A stretch of DNA of 64,000 nucleotides from Modicisalibacter xianhensis (GTDB taxonomy: Bacteria > Pseudomonadota > Gammaproteobacteria > Pseudomonadales > Halomonadaceae): contig NZ_FOPY01000008.1 in NCBI RefSeq assembly GCF_900113605.1, forward strand, positions 62,001 through 126,000. The letters run 5' to 3'. A program made the translations under genes and the position numbers. Every line of letters starts with the position of its first letter. Positions within the stretch are counted from its first letter, which is position 1. Positions 53,145 to 62,029 of this stretch are shown here, piece after piece. The notes under the pieces were generated by a model. The model did no database searches and had not been told where the DNA came from. It saw only the letters and a program-made list of their open reading frames with translations.

Positions 53145-53810
53145 ATGCTCTCACTTACCGACGCCCAGTACCGCCGCTGCCTGATAGCGCTTGTCGCGTT
53201 TCACATCCTTGTCATTGCGGCCAGCAACTATCTCGTGCAGTTGCCATTCACCCTGTTCGGGGTGCATACCACTTGGGGAGCATTCAGCTTCCCGTTCATC
53301 TTCTTGGCCACCGATCTGACCGTGCGTCTCTTCGGCAAGGGGCCGGCACGAGCCATCATTGCGCGTGTCATGTTGCCGGCGCTTGTGATTTCCTACGTAC
53401 TTTCCGTGCTATTCGAGAAAGGCGAGTTTCGTAGCCTGGCGGCTTTGGGTGAGTTCAACCTGTTCGTGGCGCGTATCGCTCTGGCCAGTTTCATGGCTTA
53501 TGTGATCGGCCAACTGCTGGATATTCAGGTATTCGATCGTTTGAGGCGTAATGGCCGTTGGTGGGTCGCACCTGCGGTGTCCACGGTATTCGGCAACCTG
53601 GCGGATACTTTCGCCTTTTTCGCGATCGCCTTCCATCAGGGGCCGGATGCTTTCATGGCCACTCACTGGGTCGAGATCGCCTGGGTGGACTACGCCATCA
53701 AACTGACGGTATCGCTGCTGCTTTTCTTGCCCATGTATGGACTCCTGCTAGGGTGGCTGATACGTCGACTATTGGGCTGGGGCGCCAAGCCCTCACCCGA
53801 AGGAATTTGA
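53145..53810 (+). CDS. yhhQ: Queuosine precursor transporter YhhQ
   Basis: 221 aa, six-helix ECF-S-like vitamin/precursor uptake protein importing preQ0/preQ1. Motifs: VAFHILVIAASNYLVQLPF, TTWGAFSFPFIFLATDLTVR, NLADTFAFFAIAFHQG. ATG 53145 follows AAGGA; the frame upstream to 52998 covers the leader and is rejected. Under control of the preQ1-I-like structure just upstream. Confidence 0.92.
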   Translation: MLSLTDAQYRRCLIALVAFHILVIAASNYLVQLPFTLFGVHTTWGAFSFPFIFLATDLTVRLFGKGPARAIIARVMLPALVISYVLSVLFEKGEFRSLAALGEFNLFVARIALASFMAYVIGQLLDIQVFDRLRRNGRWWVAPAVSTVFGNLADTFAFFAIAFHQGPDAFMATHWVEIAWVDYAIKLTVSLLLFLPMYGLLLGWLIRRLLGWGAKPSPEGI

Positions 53811-53822
53811 CAAGGAGATGAC

Positions 53823-54611
53823 ATGAGCGATCACCTCGAACTGCATTACCAGATTGATGGGTCCGACGATGCGTTGCCACTAGTCGTATTGCATGGCCTG
53901 TTTGGAAGTGCCGATAACTGGCGTTCGCATGTCAAGCAGTGGCAGGAGCAGCGGCGGGTGATTGCTGTCGATTTACGCAACCATGGCAGGTCGCCCCATG
54001 CCCAGGCCATGGACTATAGCTCGATGGCCGAGGATGTTATCGCCTTGCTGGATGCGTTGAAAATCGACCGCTGCGATCTTCTGGGCCACTCGATGGGAGG
54101 CAAGGTAGCCATCTCCGTAGCACGCCTCGCCCCTCAACGCTTGGCGTCATTGATTGTCGCCGATATCGCTCCCGTCACCTATCAGCACGGTCATGAAAGT
54201 ATCTTCGCCGCCATGCGGCGCGTGGAGGAGGGGCGCCCAGGATCACGCAAGGAAGCCGATGCCCTGATGGCCGAACATGTCGACACCCCGGCGATCCGCA
54301 TGTTCCTGGCGACCAACCTGATACGAGGCGAGGATGGTACGATGCATTGGCGTGTCGGGCTCGACGAAATCGAGAAAGCGTATGCCGATATTGTTGCCGA
54401 GCCTGCAGGTGAGGGAACATTCGAAGGCCCGACCCTAGTACTTAGGGGGGCGCGTTCGAACTATGTGACCGATGACATGCTGCCTCAGGTGCGAAAAATC
54501 CTGCCGCAAGCCGATATCGTGACGCTGGACGCTGGCCATTGGCTGCATGCCGAAACACCGGAGGCATTCCAGGCAGCCGTCAACGAGTTCCTGAGCCAGC
54601 GCCCTCTCTGA
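53823..54611 (+). CDS. ybfF: Alpha/beta-hydrolase esterase YbfF
   Basis: 262 aa. Oxyanion region VVLHGLFGSADNW (about 21-33), nucleophile S90 in LLGHSMGGKVAI, and catalytic histidine in DAGHWLHAETP near 240. Acyl-CoA/short-ester hydrolase in the cytoplasm. AGGAGA just upstream of the ATG and 12 bp after yhhQ, so probably co-transcribed. Confidence 0.9.
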   Translation: MSDHLELHYQIDGSDDALPLVVLHGLFGSADNWRSHVKQWQEQRRVIAVDLRNHGRSPHAQAMDYSSMAEDVIALLDALKIDRCDLLGHSMGGKVAISVARLAPQRLASLIVADIAPVTYQHGHESIFAAMRRVEEGRPGSRKEADALMAEHVDTPAIRMFLATNLIRGEDGTMHWRVGLDEIEKAYADIVAEPAGEGTFEGPTLVLRGARSNYVTDDMLPQVRKILPQADIVTLDAGHWLHAETPEAFQAAVNEFLSQRPL

Positions 54612-54619
54612 CCTGACTG

Positions 54620-56005
54620 TCAGGACAAAGGATGAATTTCCAGGGTATCGTCCTGCCTGGCAAGAAAACGATTGAGGATCTTGTAAGTATCCACGTCAAA
54701 CCTGGGGCATTGCTTCCCAAGTGCTGCCAAGCGATCACGGTCTAGCGACTCGACCGACCCCAGGTAGCACCAATGATCCACGATATGCCAGGCGCGCTCG
54801 CCGTCCTGGCTGATCTCACCAAAGGCGACACGTCCTGGCCAAGGCCATTGCTGGACACGCAAGCGCTCGAGCGCCTCGCGGGCGCGTCCGGCATGCGATT
54901 CCATGGATTCCTCGCCACAGCAGACACCAAGGCAACGCCGCAACTGGTGATCGAAACAGCGCCCCTTGCCACGAACCAGCCCCAAGGTCTGCGTACACAA
55001 CCGATAATCCACGGCAATCTGCTTCAGGGCATTGACGGCATCGCGTCGTGAGCGAAACAGGCCATACAGCGCTTGCTCGGAGAATGCCAGGCGTTGCTGG
55101 TCTACCAGGGCAGGCGCGTCGTCCCCTTGCGGCCAACTCCAGCTGACCAACCGGCTTTGGCGCCGCAGCATGCGGTTATGTACCGGCATCAATTGCTTGA
55201 TCAGATGCGCTTCCTGCAGTTGCGCTCCGAGATCGCCGGCGGTTTCCTGCCACTCGATATCATGAGTTTGCTGCGCCAGGCGCATTTTCTTGTCACTGCT
55301 CAGGTTATTGCTGAAGTGGCTGAGCACTCGGGAACGCAGATTGATGCTCTTGCCGATATACAGCACGGCACGATTCTCACCGTAGAACAGATAGACTCCG
55401 GGGCGCTCGGGCAAGTCAGCTAGCCGCGCCGGGTCCAGATGCGCTGGCAGGCTGGCTTGTCGCATCTGCGCCTGGGCCAACGTCTCGATCTGCTCCGCCT
55501 CATAGTATTCGTGCCAGCATTTCCACAGTGCCACCAGCGATCTCGCATCTCCTTCGGCGCGATGCCGACTTTGCGAAGCCAGGCCATGCCTCGATAGCAG
55601 CGCATCGAGATTGTGATGAGCATGCTCGGGGGCCAGTCGCCGAGAGAGCTTGAGCGTGCAGAGGGGGCGGGCCGCATAGTCCAGGCCTGCTCGTGCGAAC
55701 TCGTTTCGCAGAAAGCTATAATCGAAGCGTGCATTATGCGCCACGATTGTGTCCCTGCCCAACCAGGCAAAGAAATCGTTCGCCAAGGTCTCGAAAGTCG
55801 GTGCATTGCTGACCATGGCATCGTTTATCCCCGTCAGTTGCTGAATGTGCGGGGGAATACTGACCTGGGGGTTGACCAGGGTGACGTAACAATCGATGAC
55901 CTCACCATCAAAAACGCGCAATGCCGCGATTTCTGTGATGCGGTCACGGGTCGTGCGCGTGCCGGTGGTTTCCAGATCGAGAAATACAAGCGCTCTGTCG
56001 TTCAT
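54620..56005 (-). CDS. Fusion of DEDDh 3'-5' exonuclease and UvrC/Cho-like GIY-YIG nuclease
   Basis: 461 aa. Residues 1-170 are a DnaQ-type exonuclease (D10-L-E12 in FLDLETTGT; IVAHNARFDYSFLRNEF; HRAEGDARSLVALW). Residues about 198-290 are a GIY-YIG domain (RPGVYLFYGENRAVLYIGKS, then INLRSRV; lysine and arginine typical of UvrC), and the C-terminal part resembles the Cho/UvrC middle region (LRRCLGVCCGEES). The DNA-binding C-terminus of UvrC is absent. A repair nuclease that cuts and trims damaged strands is likely. Confidence 0.88.
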   Translation of the reverse strand: MNDRALVFLDLETTGTRTTRDRITEIAALRVFDGEVIDCYVTLVNPQVSIPPHIQQLTGINDAMVSNAPTFETLANDFFAWLGRDTIVAHNARFDYSFLRNEFARAGLDYAARPLCTLKLSRRLAPEHAHHNLDALLSRHGLASQSRHRAEGDARSLVALWKCWHEYYEAEQIETLAQAQMRQASLPAHLDPARLADLPERPGVYLFYGENRAVLYIGKSINLRSRVLSHFSNNLSSDKKMRLAQQTHDIEWQETAGDLGAQLQEAHLIKQLMPVHNRMLRRQSRLVSWSWPQGDDAPALVDQQRLAFSEQALYGLFRSRRDAVNALKQIAVDYRLCTQTLGLVRGKGRCFDHQLRRCLGVCCGEESMESHAGRAREALERLRVQQWPWPGRVAFGEISQDGERAWHIVDHWCYLGSVESLDRDRLAALGKQCPRFDVDTYKILNRFLARQDDTLEIHPLS

Positions 56006-56062
56006 ACAGCCTTACGGGTACCCAGGGCGGGCCGGATACCGCTTTGCCCGGGCATTCCTGGA

Positions 56063-57184
56063 TCAAGGGTGAGTGATATCAGTTGCCAGGCGATTAGCCG
56101 GCGTCAGACTTTCTATCAGACCCTGCTGAAGAAGATAGGTTTCGAATCGATGGTATCGTTCTGCCTGGACCGCTGCTGGGCGCAAGGCGAGGTAACGTAG
56201 GGTGTCGGGCCAGGCGTCGGCGTTGGCTTGCGTATCCAGGCCCGGCTCGGCCTTGCGTATCAGTTCCCAAGCGTCGTCGGGATGATTGATCAGCCATAGC
56301 GTGGCCTGCTGGAGTGCGTCGAGAAAACGGCGGATGTCACTTCCGTGCTGTTGGAGACTATCGCGATTGGCTATCAGGATGAGCTCGTCATAGAGGGGAA
56401 GGTCAGTTTCTCCCAAGGGGAACTCGACGACCCGGATGCCAGACTGCTCGAGTTGCCGTCGTGTGACATGCCTTTGAGCGCCGACTACGGCATCGACCTC
56501 GGCCTCGGCGAGGCTCGAATTGAGGCCGAAGTCGATGCGCTTTAGTTCCACGTCATCCGAGCTCAGCGCATGCTTTTCGAGTATCCCATCCAACAATAGA
56601 CGCGCCGGTTCCTCGAACACATAGCCGACGGTCTTGCCCCGAATATCCGACAAGGACTGGAGATTGGCCTCCTGGCGCACGATCAAGGTTGCCAGAGGCA
56701 ACGGTACCAGCGTGCCAACACGTATCAAGGGCAACCCCTGGTCGACCAGCAAGTGCAGGCGGGGCTGTGATGTCAAAGCCAGTTCGACATGCTGGGCCGC
56801 GACCAGCTTGGGAGGCACGGTGGGATCGGCAGGCTGGGTCAGGGTAACCTCAAGCCCTTCGCGCTCGAACAGGCCACGCTCGCGGGCGACGATCAGCGCC
56901 GCATGATAAGGAGTGAGGTACCAGTCCAGAGCGACACGCAACGGATGTGCCGGCGGAGGCACAATAGGCTCGGGATCGCCGGTAATGATGACGGGGCTCG
57001 TGACCGGCATGATGTTCGCCTTGCTGCCCTGAATCTCTTCAGTTGCATTACCCGCCGGGCTGACCACGACCCGAGCTGCCTGAACGGCTGTCTCGGCCAG
57101 CATATGATCGTCGGCATGCCCGGCATCGGCAAAGAAGCCAAGAAGCATTGCCAGCGCCAAAACTCGATATAACCTCTGTTTCAT
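56063..57184 (-). CDS. NMT1/THI5-like periplasmic substrate-binding protein
   Basis: 373 aa. Signal peptide 1-24 (ending DAGHA), an unusually long linker (about 25-80), then the NMT1 domain: VALDWYLTPYHAALIVARER, then GLFEREGLEVTL, as in thiamine-pyrimidine or taurine-type binding proteins, and VEFPLGETDLPLYDELI. No ABC permease or ATPase is adjacent and no TPP riboswitch is seen in 57185-57376. Ligand unknown; HMP-type pyrimidine is possible. Confidence 0.8.
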   Translation of the reverse strand: MKQRLYRVLALAMLLGFFADAGHADDHMLAETAVQAARVVVSPAGNATEEIQGSKANIMPVTSPVIITGDPEPIVPPPAHPLRVALDWYLTPYHAALIVARERGLFEREGLEVTLTQPADPTVPPKLVAAQHVELALTSQPRLHLLVDQGLPLIRVGTLVPLPLATLIVRQEANLQSLSDIRGKTVGYVFEEPARLLLDGILEKHALSSDDVELKRIDFGLNSSLAEAEVDAVVGAQRHVTRRQLEQSGIRVVEFPLGETDLPLYDELILIANRDSLQQHGSDIRRFLDALQQATLWLINHPDDAWELIRKAEPGLDTQANADAWPDTLRYLALRPAAVQAERYHRFETYLLQQGLIESLTPANRLATDITHP

Positions 57185-57376
57185 CGATACCTCATCAATG
57201 GCGCTGCAATCAGGCGGCCGCTCAGTCTAGCGTTTGTCGAATGGACGTGGCCAGCATTGTATCCAAATGTCTCCCGGCGGTGGTTCAACGAGCACTTTCT
57301 GACTTCTCTTCGCCACTGCTTCGTGAGTGCTTGAGCGATATGTCATACTACCGACCGATACGCTGACGGCCCTGCC

Positions 57377-59086
57377 ATGGATAGCATCAATACTCTGTTC
57401 TTGCTTACCGGTTCCCTGATTGCGCTAAGCGTGGTTGCCAGCCGGCTGTCGTCGCTGTTTGGACTCCCCTTGCTCGTGATCTTCCTCGCTCTGGGCATGC
57501 TGGCAGGCGAGGATGGCATCCTGGGCATCGAATTCGACAGCTACGGCCTGGCCTTCATCATCGGCCATCTGGCCCTGGCCATGATTCTGCTCGATGGGGG
57601 CTTGCGCACACGGCTCAAGACATTCCGGGTAGGGCTCAAGCCGGCCCTTTCCCTGGCCACGCTGGGGGTATTCATTACTAGCGGCATCGTTGGTGTGTTC
57701 GCGACGTGGCTATTCGACCTCACGCTCGTGCAGGGCTTGCTCGTCGGTGCCATTGTGGGGTCGACAGATGCTGCCGCAGTGTTTTCCATGTTGCGAGGGC
57801 AGGGGGTCAACCTCAATGAGCGTGTCGGCGCCACGCTCGAGATTGAGTCCGGCACCAACGACCCGATGGCCATCTTCCTTACCATTACGCTCGTCGAGAT
57901 ATTGACCGGCGATGTCGGCAGCCCAGCCGATACATTGTGGCTGTTCTTCCAGCAGTTTGCACTTGGCCTGGCCATTGGCATCGGGGGTGGCTGGCTTTCA
58001 GGCAAGTTATTACGCTGGCTGGATCTTGCCCCCGGCCTGTACTCTCTACTCGCCTTGGCTCTGGGATTTTGCGTATTCGGTTTGACCAGCGCCCTGGGTG
58101 GCAGCGGTTTCCTGGCCATCTATCTAGCAGGCCTCATGATAGGCAACCAGCCAGGACGCCATCTCAGCTTTATCCTGCCCGTGCACGACGGTCTAGCCTG
58201 GCTAAGCCAGATAGGGCTTTTCCTAGTCCTAGGCATGCTGGTCACGCCCACCGAGATGATCGACTATGCCCTCCCGGGTGCGCTGCTTGCCATCGTTCTG
58301 ATCTTCGTGGCACGCCCCCTGGCTGTGGTTCTGGCCATCAAGCCCATGTTCAGCTTTCGCTGGAAGGAGGTGTGGTTCATCTCTTGGGTGGGATTGCGCG
58401 GTGCCGTGCCCATTGTACTTGCCATCTTCCCCGTTGTCGGGGGAGTCGAAAACGCTGCTTTGTACTTCAATGTGGCCTTCTTCGTGGTGCTGATGTCGCT
58501 GATGACTCAAGGCACCACGCTGTCATTGGTCGCGAGCTGGTTGCGTGTCACAGTACCCTGGCGGGTAGAGCCCGATAGACGAGGGCCGCTTGGCGTACTG
58601 CCCGAAAACGATTACGAGATGTTCATCTACCGAGTCGATAACGAGGCCTTGGAGGATGCGCCTATCAGACTGTTGCGCTTCCCCTCCGGCGCCTTGATCT
58701 CGGCGCTGTTCCGAAACCATGCCATGCTGCATCCCAAGGGAAGCACACGGCTGAGACTGGGCGACTTGCTATGTGTCATTGGCCGTCCGGGGGACCTGCC
58801 TGCACTCAACCGACTATTCAATGGCGATGCGAGACTCAAGCGCGAGCGAGCGTTCTTCGGAACGTTTACGTTGGATGGCGAAGCCATGATGGCAGACGTG
58901 GCAAGCGCCTATGGCTTGACCCTCAGTCCCGGGGAACGAGACATCACTCTGGGAGAGTTCGTGTCTCTACGAGTCGGTGGGCATCCCGTTATCGGAGACG
59001 ATATCGACTGGCACGGGATACAATGGGTCGTCAGTGATATGGAAGGCCATCGAGTGACAAAGGTAGGTCTAAGGCTTTACCACTGA
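57377..59086 (+). CDS. Potassium/proton antiporter CvrA/NhaP2
   Basis: 569 aa. Thirteen or so membrane helices (about 1-390) with the CPA1 ion site in IVGSTDAAAVFSML and LEIESGTNDPMAIFLTI, followed by a cytoplasmic RCK_C/TrkA-C-like domain (about 405-560, RLRLGDLLCVIGRPGDLPAL) that senses ligands. Extrudes K+ (or Na+) in exchange for protons, relevant to osmotic adaptation. Convergent hairpin downstream at 59102. Confidence 0.9.
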   Translation: MDSINTLFLLTGSLIALSVVASRLSSLFGLPLLVIFLALGMLAGEDGILGIEFDSYGLAFIIGHLALAMILLDGGLRTRLKTFRVGLKPALSLATLGVFITSGIVGVFATWLFDLTLVQGLLVGAIVGSTDAAAVFSMLRGQGVNLNERVGATLEIESGTNDPMAIFLTITLVEILTGDVGSPADTLWLFFQQFALGLAIGIGGGWLSGKLLRWLDLAPGLYSLLALALGFCVFGLTSALGGSGFLAIYLAGLMIGNQPGRHLSFILPVHDGLAWLSQIGLFLVLGMLVTPTEMIDYALPGALLAIVLIFVARPLAVVLAIKPMFSFRWKEVWFISWVGLRGAVPIVLAIFPVVGGVENAALYFNVAFFVVLMSLMTQGTTLSLVASWLRVTVPWRVEPDRRGPLGVLPENDYEMFIYRVDNEALEDAPIRLLRFPSGALISALFRNHAMLHPKGSTRLRLGDLLCVIGRPGDLPALNRLFNGDARLKRERAFFGTFTLDGEAMMADVASAYGLTLSPGERDITLGEFVSLRVGGHPVIGDDIDWHGIQWVVSDMEGHRVTKVGLRLYH

Positions 59087-59101
59087 GTCAGTGCTTGGCC
59101 G

Positions 59102-59129
59102 CTGCCGCCACCCTCCTGGATGGCGGCAG
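59102..59129. terminator. Hairpin between convergent genes
   Basis: CTGCCGCCA / TGGCGGCAG, nine-bp stem with a ten-base loop, followed by AAAAAG on the plus strand. Lies between the antiporter stop (59086) and the DUF892 gene end (59148). No good U-tract on either strand, so termination strength is doubtful. Confidence 0.5.
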
Positions 59130-59147
59130 AAAAAGATGGGTGCGACA

Positions 59148-59657
59148 TCAACGCTTGGCATCTGCGCCTGGCACTTCATCACGTTGCAGGTACTGATGAA
59201 CGGCTTGGGGGGTATGTTGCTCCAACCAAGTTGCCATGGCTTCTTCTTCCTTCAGAATGGCCTCGCAGACACGCTTGGTTTCAGCATCGCCCGCTTCTTC
59301 CGCGGTAGCCACGAGAATGCGGTAGGAGGCGATTTCCATATGTTCGAAGGCATAACTGGCGATACAGCCTTTGACGATCTCGTCGCCAGCGAACATGCCA
59401 CCAAGGGCCTGACCCATGGCTGTCATCTTGCCGGTTGTATCCTTGACGGTTGATGGGCTTTCGTCGTAACGCGAGAGACAGCTTTCCAACTGCTTCGCCT
59501 GGTTTGCAGTTTCATCGATATGCTGCTCGATGCGACGCTTGATCTCCGGATAGTTTTCTATTCTGCTAGCTTGAGCCTTCAGCATCTGCTCGGCTTGCTC
59601 TTCCATGGCATGCGCGTCGCGTAGCCATTCTACCAGTCGCTTCTCTGCCGCTTTCAT
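59148..59657 (-). CDS. DUF892 (YciE/YciF-type) ferritin-like protein
   Basis: 169 aa, four-helix bundle pattern with regularly spaced Glu/His: WLRDAHAMEEQAEQMLKAQA, HIDETANQAKQLESCLSRYD, FEHMEIASYRILVATAEEAG and MATWLEQHTPQAVHQYLQRD. Probably binds a di-metal centre; homologues are induced by osmotic and general stress. AGGGAGAG upstream. Cytoplasmic. Confidence 0.88.
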   Translation of the reverse strand: MKAAEKRLVEWLRDAHAMEEQAEQMLKAQASRIENYPEIKRRIEQHIDETANQAKQLESCLSRYDESPSTVKDTTGKMTAMGQALGGMFAGDEIVKGCIASYAFEHMEIASYRILVATAEEAGDAETKRVCEAILKEEEAMATWLEQHTPQAVHQYLQRDEVPGADAKR

Positions 59658-59887
59658 GTCACTCTCCCTAGCTTGATAATTTCCACTTATGGAAACGCAA
59701 TCCGACTATCTACGAGTTGCGGCAAATCGAGTCCATCATTGGTTCGGTTGACCAGTCTCAAGGGATAACCCTGGCTTGACTCAACAATCAGTGCAGGCAA
59801 AGAACCTTGGACTGGCAAGTAATGTTGTGTGCTGCTATGTCACCGAACATCACCCGGCCGAAGACATTCACAAAGCCAGGAGCTGGC

Positions 59888-60466
59888 ATGCCAAGAAAAG
59901 TATGCATCAGGTTGACTCTGGATGATGAAACGCTACAGATACCTTATGAGGCAGAGACGTATGCCGGGGGAGTCATTCATCCTTACCTGCCACTGGTGCA
60001 GGCGCCGGAGCAGATAGCGCAGATTCCCGAACTTCGGGGACAGCCTGCCTTGAAGAAACTCCTTCACACCATCAATTCACCGGAGGGTGTTTTCGAGTCA
60101 GTCAGAATCGACACCTTTTACAATGACCATGCAGGACAAGTGGCTCATGTGGCCGCCATCGGTCTGATTTTTCGCGAACGGGCGTGGTTCCAGGACATCG
60201 ACAAATGCCTGGCTTTTGCCGGGAGGCTCCTCGAAACGCTGCACGCGAGCACCTTGTTCCGAGAAAATGAGGACTCGGCCCAGCTAGAATTGCAGCGAGC
60301 CATGCTTCGCGAGGAGAGGCTGCAGGGTTGGATCATGGATTTATTTCTGATGGGGCAGGGCAAGACCCAGCAAGCAAGCGATGCAGACTTGGCTGCACGC
60401 TGCCAGGCCTTGCAGGATGTGCTGCATAAGCCACGCTTAACTGAAGCGCTTTTTACCAAGCGATAG
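59888..60466 (+). CDS. Hypothetical soluble protein
   Basis: 192 aa. Not recognised. N-terminal part has a VCIRLTLDDETLQIPYEAET strand pattern and a hydrophobic VAAIGLIFRERAW stretch; the C-terminal half is helical (AGRLLETLHASTLFRENEDS). No signal peptide. ATG chosen for AGGAG seven bases upstream. Followed by the next small gene 27 bp later. Function unknown. Confidence 0.65.
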   Translation: MPRKVCIRLTLDDETLQIPYEAETYAGGVIHPYLPLVQAPEQIAQIPELRGQPALKKLLHTINSPEGVFESVRIDTFYNDHAGQVAHVAAIGLIFRERAWFQDIDKCLAFAGRLLETLHASTLFRENEDSAQLELQRAMLREERLQGWIMDLFLMGQGKTQQASDADLAARCQALQDVLHKPRLTEALFTKR

Positions 60467-60493
60467 CAATCAACCACTGCCAAGGAGGTGCCA

Positions 60494-60745
60494 ATGACTC
60501 ATACCGCACGAGTCGAACCAATCAAGGAAGATGGTGGAGACCACTACCTGATTTCAGGATGGCGAGTCGTCGATGTCACCGTTGCCGATAGCCCGAGGGA
60601 AATTTCACGTCACGAGAGCGAGCCTGAAGCCATTGAGGCAGCAAGACGTTTCGAAGGACAAACATCGTCGGAGCCTGGCTCGGATCCGGACGATAATCAG
60701 GATTATGACAGCTCGGATCTGACCGATCGCGACTCAACTCCCTGA
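60494..60745 (+). CDS. Small acidic hypothetical protein
   Basis: 83 aa. N-terminal half (TARVEPIKEDGGDHYLISGW, then RVVDVTVAD) looks like a short beta domain; the last 25 residues are highly acidic (DPDDNQDYDSSDLTDRD). AAGGAGG precedes the ATG. Halophilic-type acidic composition. Co-directional with 59888. Confidence 0.65.
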   Translation: MTHTARVEPIKEDGGDHYLISGWRVVDVTVADSPREISRHESEPEAIEAARRFEGQTSSEPGSDPDDNQDYDSSDLTDRDSTP

Positions 60746-60760
60746 GAGGCTTTACCCAGT

Positions 60761-60790
60761 AGCGCCGAATGCATGGAGGCATTCGGCGCT
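60761..60790. terminator. Bidirectional hairpin
   Basis: AGCGCCGAATGC / GCATTCGGCGCT, perfect 12-bp stem with a six-base loop, between the convergent small genes ending at 60745 and 60798. U-tract weak. Confidence 0.6.
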
Positions 60791-60797
60791 TATGCTG

Positions 60798-61058
60798 TTA
60801 CTCAAGGCGATACCGAGGATTGCCGGGATTCGACTCTTCCAGCTCGATCTCGGCTGTGTCCAGGTCAAGGGCCGCACCGATTTGACTGACGATTTCTGCC
60901 TCTCCAGTGTCGATAGGGTACAGCGTGCCAGGATCGATGCCGATTTCGTCCATGACATCATTGCCGTTTTCATCCTCGAGCGTAACGACCTGAAAGGTCC
61001 CGTCAGGTGTATTGGCGTCTCCGGTCTCGTAATCCTTCTCAATCAGAAACGTGGGCAT
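60798..61058 (-). CDS. Small acidic hypothetical protein
   Basis: 86 aa, strongly acidic: TFLIEKDYETGDANTPDG, TLEDENGNDVMDEIGIDPGT, ALDLDTAEIELEESNPG. AAGGAG six bases before the ATG. No membrane segment. May be a small beta-sandwich of unknown role. About 260 bp upstream (61059-61320) hold no gene I can support. Confidence 0.65.
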   Translation of the reverse strand: MPTFLIEKDYETGDANTPDGTFQVVTLEDENGNDVMDEIGIDPGTLYPIDTGEAEIVSQIGAALDLDTAEIELEESNPGNPRYRLE

Positions 61059-61320
61059 GTTGATCTCCTTGCGGTTACTGATGGCCAGAGCCTTCTGCAC
61101 CGTAACCAAGCTGTTGCCTGGGTACAGATTCCTGATGATGGCGCCATGGGATAATCGCCTTCAAGATAGCCAATACATTCAAGATCTTATCTAAAGAAAT
61201 GTAATTTCTTTATAACAGGACTAGACCATCGGAAGAACATCAGGGAAAGGCAGGGACCCGGACGCTCAAGCGACCGAGTCGGCTGGGATAGGCAAAAATG
61301 CCTATTATGCTCAAGAAACG

Positions 61321-61509
61321 TTAGCGGGATGCATCTTCCTGCGAACTAGCCGTTCCAGTACGTGTTTTACCGACCCTGTCCATACTGCTTTCCTCTCCGT
61401 AGCTGCTTTCCGAAAGCGTCTGACTGGGTTCTGCGCCAGCCGAGAGAGGGACAAGCGCTGAAAGGACAATGGCGGCCAGCATCGTAAACACCCGGTTCAA
61501 CACTTTCAT
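61321..61509 (-). CDS. Small secreted hypothetical protein
   Basis: 62 aa. Signal peptide 1-26 (VFTMLAAIVLSALVPLSAGA), then a short hydrophilic mature peptide of about 35 residues rich in Ser, Thr and Glu. CGGAGG lies just upstream of the ATG. No homologue recognised. Confidence 0.65.
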   Translation of the reverse strand: MKVLNRVFTMLAAIVLSALVPLSAGAEPSQTLSESSYGEESSMDRVGKTRTGTASSQEDASR

Positions 61510-61621
61510 AGATACCTCCGGCTATATTGTTAGCGTGCTATCAATATAGCCGAGGCAAGCCAGAATGTGAAATGGCATACGCTATCGAAAAAGTAAGAAA
61601 ATATTATCTTGCCTAACCTTC

Positions 61622-61780
61622 TCAGGCTTCCACAAGCGCTGGATGTCTTCTGATTTCCTCAAGTTGACGTTGCGCTTCGCGTAACTGGCGTTCGGCAGCC
61701 TCGGCGCGACGCCGCCAGTCATCGCGCTCATGCGTTAAACTCATCAGCTTCTCGTATCGTTCATCGAACATGCCGTTCAT
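61622..61780 (-). CDS. Small coiled-coil protein
   Basis: 52 aa, translated directly from the minus strand. Almost entirely one charged helix: FDERYEKLMSLTHERDDWRR, then RAEAAERQLREAQRQLEEIR, with clear heptads. SD weak (GGG only). Function unknown; could be a small partner protein. Confidence 0.5.
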   Translation of the reverse strand: MNGMFDERYEKLMSLTHERDDWRRRAEAAERQLREAQRQLEEIRRHPALVEA

Positions 61781-62029
61781 GGGGCTACCCTACGTATGAG
61801 CGTTCAAAAGTGGCCGGCACCTAGTCATCTGCACCAAGCCTTTGATTGAGTTGCTTAATGTTCATCGACTAAAACGGCATCACCTTGAGTCAGACCTTGG
61901 TATGGAAAGCGGTCTGCGCTGAAAAATTAACCCTCACTGCCTAGCCAAGCCGCTATAGTCAACTGAAGTTACTCTACCGATAAGCATCGTTACGAAGCGT
62001 TTGTCGTTAAGATCAGTGTGAGGCGCGAA

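Noticed and set aside
57185-57376. TPP riboswitch upstream of the NMT1-like gene
   Set aside because: No CTGAGA or ACCTGA-type conserved core is visible on the minus strand.
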